A program made the position numbers and the translations under genes. DNA of 40,691 bases from CAJKWP01 sp050943075 (GTDB taxonomy: Bacteria > Bacillota > Clostridia > Christensenellales > UBA1242). The stretch lies in contig JBMNOM010000004.1 of the NCBI GenBank assembly GCA_050943075.1, positions 1 to 40,691 of the forward strand, in the 5' to 3' direction. The notes beneath the pieces were generated by a model. That model was not told where the DNA came from, ran no database searches, and saw only the letters and a list, made by a program, of their open reading frames with translations. This document shows positions 38,981 to 40,691 of this stretch, piece by piece; within the stretch, counting starts at the first letter, position 1; each line of letters starts with the position of its first letter.

Positions 38981-40691
38981 CTGCAACACCTCCTTGCCCT
39001 TCTTTTTCAAGGCGGTTTTCGCCAGAAGTTGTTGGAGGTTTGCTCATTCTAATTCTTGTTTCATCTTCCCCAACAACATCTTTTGGCCTGCGTTTCATTG
39101 TCCAAAGTGGCGCTCTTATTACGCTGTCTTTTAAATCGCGGCTGAATGAAAAAGCATCAAAGTATGGCACACCAAATGAGGTTAAGGAACACAAATGAAT
39201 TAAAACTGATAACACGCCAAGCATTATGCCATAAAAGCCCAAAAGCGCTGCAAGAATCATCATAACTCCACGCAAAACAGTTGCGGAATCGTTTTGTGTT
39301 GGCACCAAGAATGATGACACAGCAGTTAATGCAATTGTGATAACCATTGGCGCGCCAACAAGCCCAGCACTCACAGCGGCTTCGCCCATGATAGGAGCGC
39401 CAACAATGCTTATTGCTTGCCCAACAGGACGCGGCAACCTAATTCCAGCCTCACGCAAAACCTCAAAAGCAAACACCATTATAAGCACTTCAACAAAAAC
39501 TGGAAATGGTGTGCCTTCTCTTGCATTTGCAACTGTTAAAAGCAGTGTTGTTGGAATGAGTTCTTGATGAAATGAAGTTAACGCAATGTAAATTGCTGGC
39601 AAAAAAATGGCAAAGAAATATGCAATGAAACGCACAATTCTGTTAAAGGATGCTTGAAAATGCCTTGTGTAGTAATCTTCTGAAGTTTGAAAACTTTCAA
39701 CAAACAACATTGGTGCGGTTAACACAAATGGCGTTCCATCCACCAAAATTGCAACTCTGCCTTCCAAAAGTTTTCCCGCAATAACATCGGGTTTTTCTGT
39801 GTATGAAAGTGTTGAAAATGGGGAAAATGGAGCGTCTTCAATGTATTGCTCAAGATAACCTGTTTCCAAAATTCCATCAACTTTAATTTGGCTTAAGCGC
39901 GCTTTAACTTGTTTAACAATGTCTTGTTTAGCCACATCTTCCAAATACATCACATAAACATCAGTGTTTGTTTTTTTGCCAACAATCATGTGGTCAACTC
40001 TTAATTTGCTGCTTTTAATTTTGCGTCTGATTAATGTTGCATTTGTTTTAATGTTTTCTGTAAAGCCCTCTCTTGGCCCACGCACAACAGTTTCAGACGC
40101 CGGCTCTGTTATGGCACGCTTTTCAAAACCTGTTGAATTCATTCTAAGTGCAACAGAAGCACCCTCCACCATTAATGCCAAATCCCCATTCAAAACTGTT
40201 TTAATAAGCGCCTCAAAATCTTCTGCCTCTGTTGTGTCGCAACTGAAAAGCACATCAGTTTTAATTGTTTGCATTATTTGGTTTTGTGGTTTATCTTTTT
40301 CTTCTTTTTCATCATCACTGCTTTGGCTTTCTTGTGCCTGGTTTTGTGAGATTGTGCCCCATTGTTTTTTTGAGTTTTGTTTTTCATTTTGAGTTTGGGG
40401 TTTATTTTCACTGTTTTGATTTGAAGAATTTTCTTGTTTGTTTTTTAATTCTTCATCCCAATCAATTAAAGATTTTAAAATTGTGTTGGAAATAAATTTG
40501 GCGTCTGCCAAGCCATCGATATAAATTAAAGCAGCATTAATTTTGTCTTTGCCAAATTTTAAGGAGTGTGTTTTTAAATCATGGCTTGAGGCAAAAATTT
40601 GTTTGATATGGGAAAGATTTTCCTCCAAACTTTTGGTTAATTTTTCTTGAATTAAATCATCTCCAGGTTTAAAGGAAAGCTTTTCTTTTAA
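38967..40691 (-). CDS. spore germination protein GerAA family (germinant receptor A subunit), 5' end off window
   Basis: The A subunit has a soluble N-terminal region and a membrane domain. The open frame runs to the window edge (574 codons visible, no certain start). A TTG at 40628 lies inside the conserved SLEENLSHIKQIF segment, so the true start is upstream, outside the window. Visible features are DVYVMYLEDVAKQDIVKQVKARL, the APFSPFSTLSYTEKPDVIAGKLLEGRVAILVDGTPF block, several membrane segments (about 330-500 of the visible protein) and the FREAGI-like VLREAGIRLPRPVG. An unusual Gln/Asn/Ser/Lys-rich insert of about 60 residues (coded by roughly 40270-40450) separates parts of the N-terminal domain. 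Confidence 0.93.
   Translation of the reverse strand, partial: LKEKLSFKPGDDLIQEKLTKSLEENLSHIKQIFASSHDLKTHSLKFGKDKINAALIYIDGLADAKFISNTILKSLIDWDEELKNKQENSSNQNSENKPQTQNEKQNSKKQWGTISQNQAQESQSSDDEKEEKDKPQNQIMQTIKTDVLFSCDTTEAEDFEALIKTVLNGDLALMVEGASVALRMNSTGFEKRAITEPASETVVRGPREGFTENIKTNATLIRRKIKSSKLRVDHMIVGKKTNTDVYVMYLEDVAKQDIVKQVKARLSQIKVDGILETGYLEQYIEDAPFSPFSTLSYTEKPDVIAGKLLEGRVAILVDGTPFVLTAPMLFVESFQTSEDYYTRHFQASFNRIVRFIAYFFAIFLPAIYIALTSFHQELIPTTLLLTVANAREGTPFPVFVEVLIMVFAFEVLREAGIRLPRPVGQAISIVGAPIMGEAAVSAGLVGAPMVITIALTAVSSFLVPTQNDSATVLRGVMMILAALLGFYGIMLGVLSVLIHLCSLTSFGVPYFDAFSFSRDLKDSVIRAPLWTMKRRPKDVVGEDETRIRMSKPPTTSGENRLEKEGQGGVADGEG

Noticed and set aside
1..40691. CRISPR arrays, insertion sequences, prophage or integrase genes
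   Set aside because: I looked for regularly spaced repeats, transposase-like frames and phage genes and saw none. The only direct repeat of note is at the tRNA-Lys locus.

Overview
The window is a strongly A+T-rich bacterial chromosome segment from an endospore-forming Firmicute (Bacillota), most likely an uncultured Clostridia-like lineage. The evidence is a Spo0A homologue, a gerA-type germinant receptor operon, an HrcA/CIRCE-controlled heat-shock operon, an infC-rpmI-rplT operon with an L20-type leader, and several good sigma-A promoters. TGA is used as a stop codon, so this is not a Mycoplasma-type code. Most genes are on the minus strand. Plus-strand units are spo0A, a large surface protein, a cysteine desulfurase and a tRNA-Lys locus.

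Layout. 1-4 kb: rsmE-ruvC-ruvA-ruvB-queA, a Holliday-junction and tRNA/rRNA modification operon. 4.1-4.5 kb: a 5'-truncated remnant of mcrC. 4.6-9.3 kb: hrcA-grpE-dnaK-dnaJ behind a consensus sigma-A promoter and a CIRCE element. 9.7-10.5 kb: spo0A, whose receiver phosphorylation site is Glu instead of Asp. 10.7-12.7 kb: an HtrA-type lipoprotein and a divergent MreB-like actin. 12.9-14.6 kb: a small ferredoxin and a Ppx/GppA-family protein with eroded motifs. 15.2-18.5 kb: a 1083-residue surface protein with four jelly-roll-like repeats, one membrane segment and a cytoplasmic coiled coil. 18.6-20.9 kb: thioredoxin reductase coupled to a degenerate phosphohexomutase that appears to start at ATT. 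21-23.8 kb: infC (ATA start)-rpmI-rplT-SpoU methyltransferase-yebC. 23.8-28.4 kb: a small unknown gene, then pcrA and ligA. 28.7-34 kb: rarA, an unknown membrane-anchored protein, and an alpha/beta hydrolase with a membrane-fused Mur ligase. 34-36 kb: nrdR, a DUF3343 gene, and a divergent cysteine desulfurase. 36-36.4 kb: a broken tRNA-Lys-like copy with a structured insert, followed by an intact tRNA-Lys(CTT). 36.4 kb to the end: a gerA operon in the order A-C-B-small D-type subunit, cut by the window edge.

Much of this is conserved housekeeping. The noteworthy signals lie in how it deviates. (1) Spo0A looks phosphorylation-independent. (2) Three genes without Shine-Dalgarno sequences (rsmE, pcrA, a hydrolase) have -10 boxes 5-8 bases before the ATG, suggesting leaderless mRNAs. 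(3) Two genes seem to start at AUU or AUA. (4) Several intact ORFs look like pseudoenzymes (phosphohexomutase, Ppx/GppA-like, MreB-like). (5) The tRNA-Lys locus has an interrupted duplicate. No CRISPR array, transposase, prophage or complete defence system was seen.
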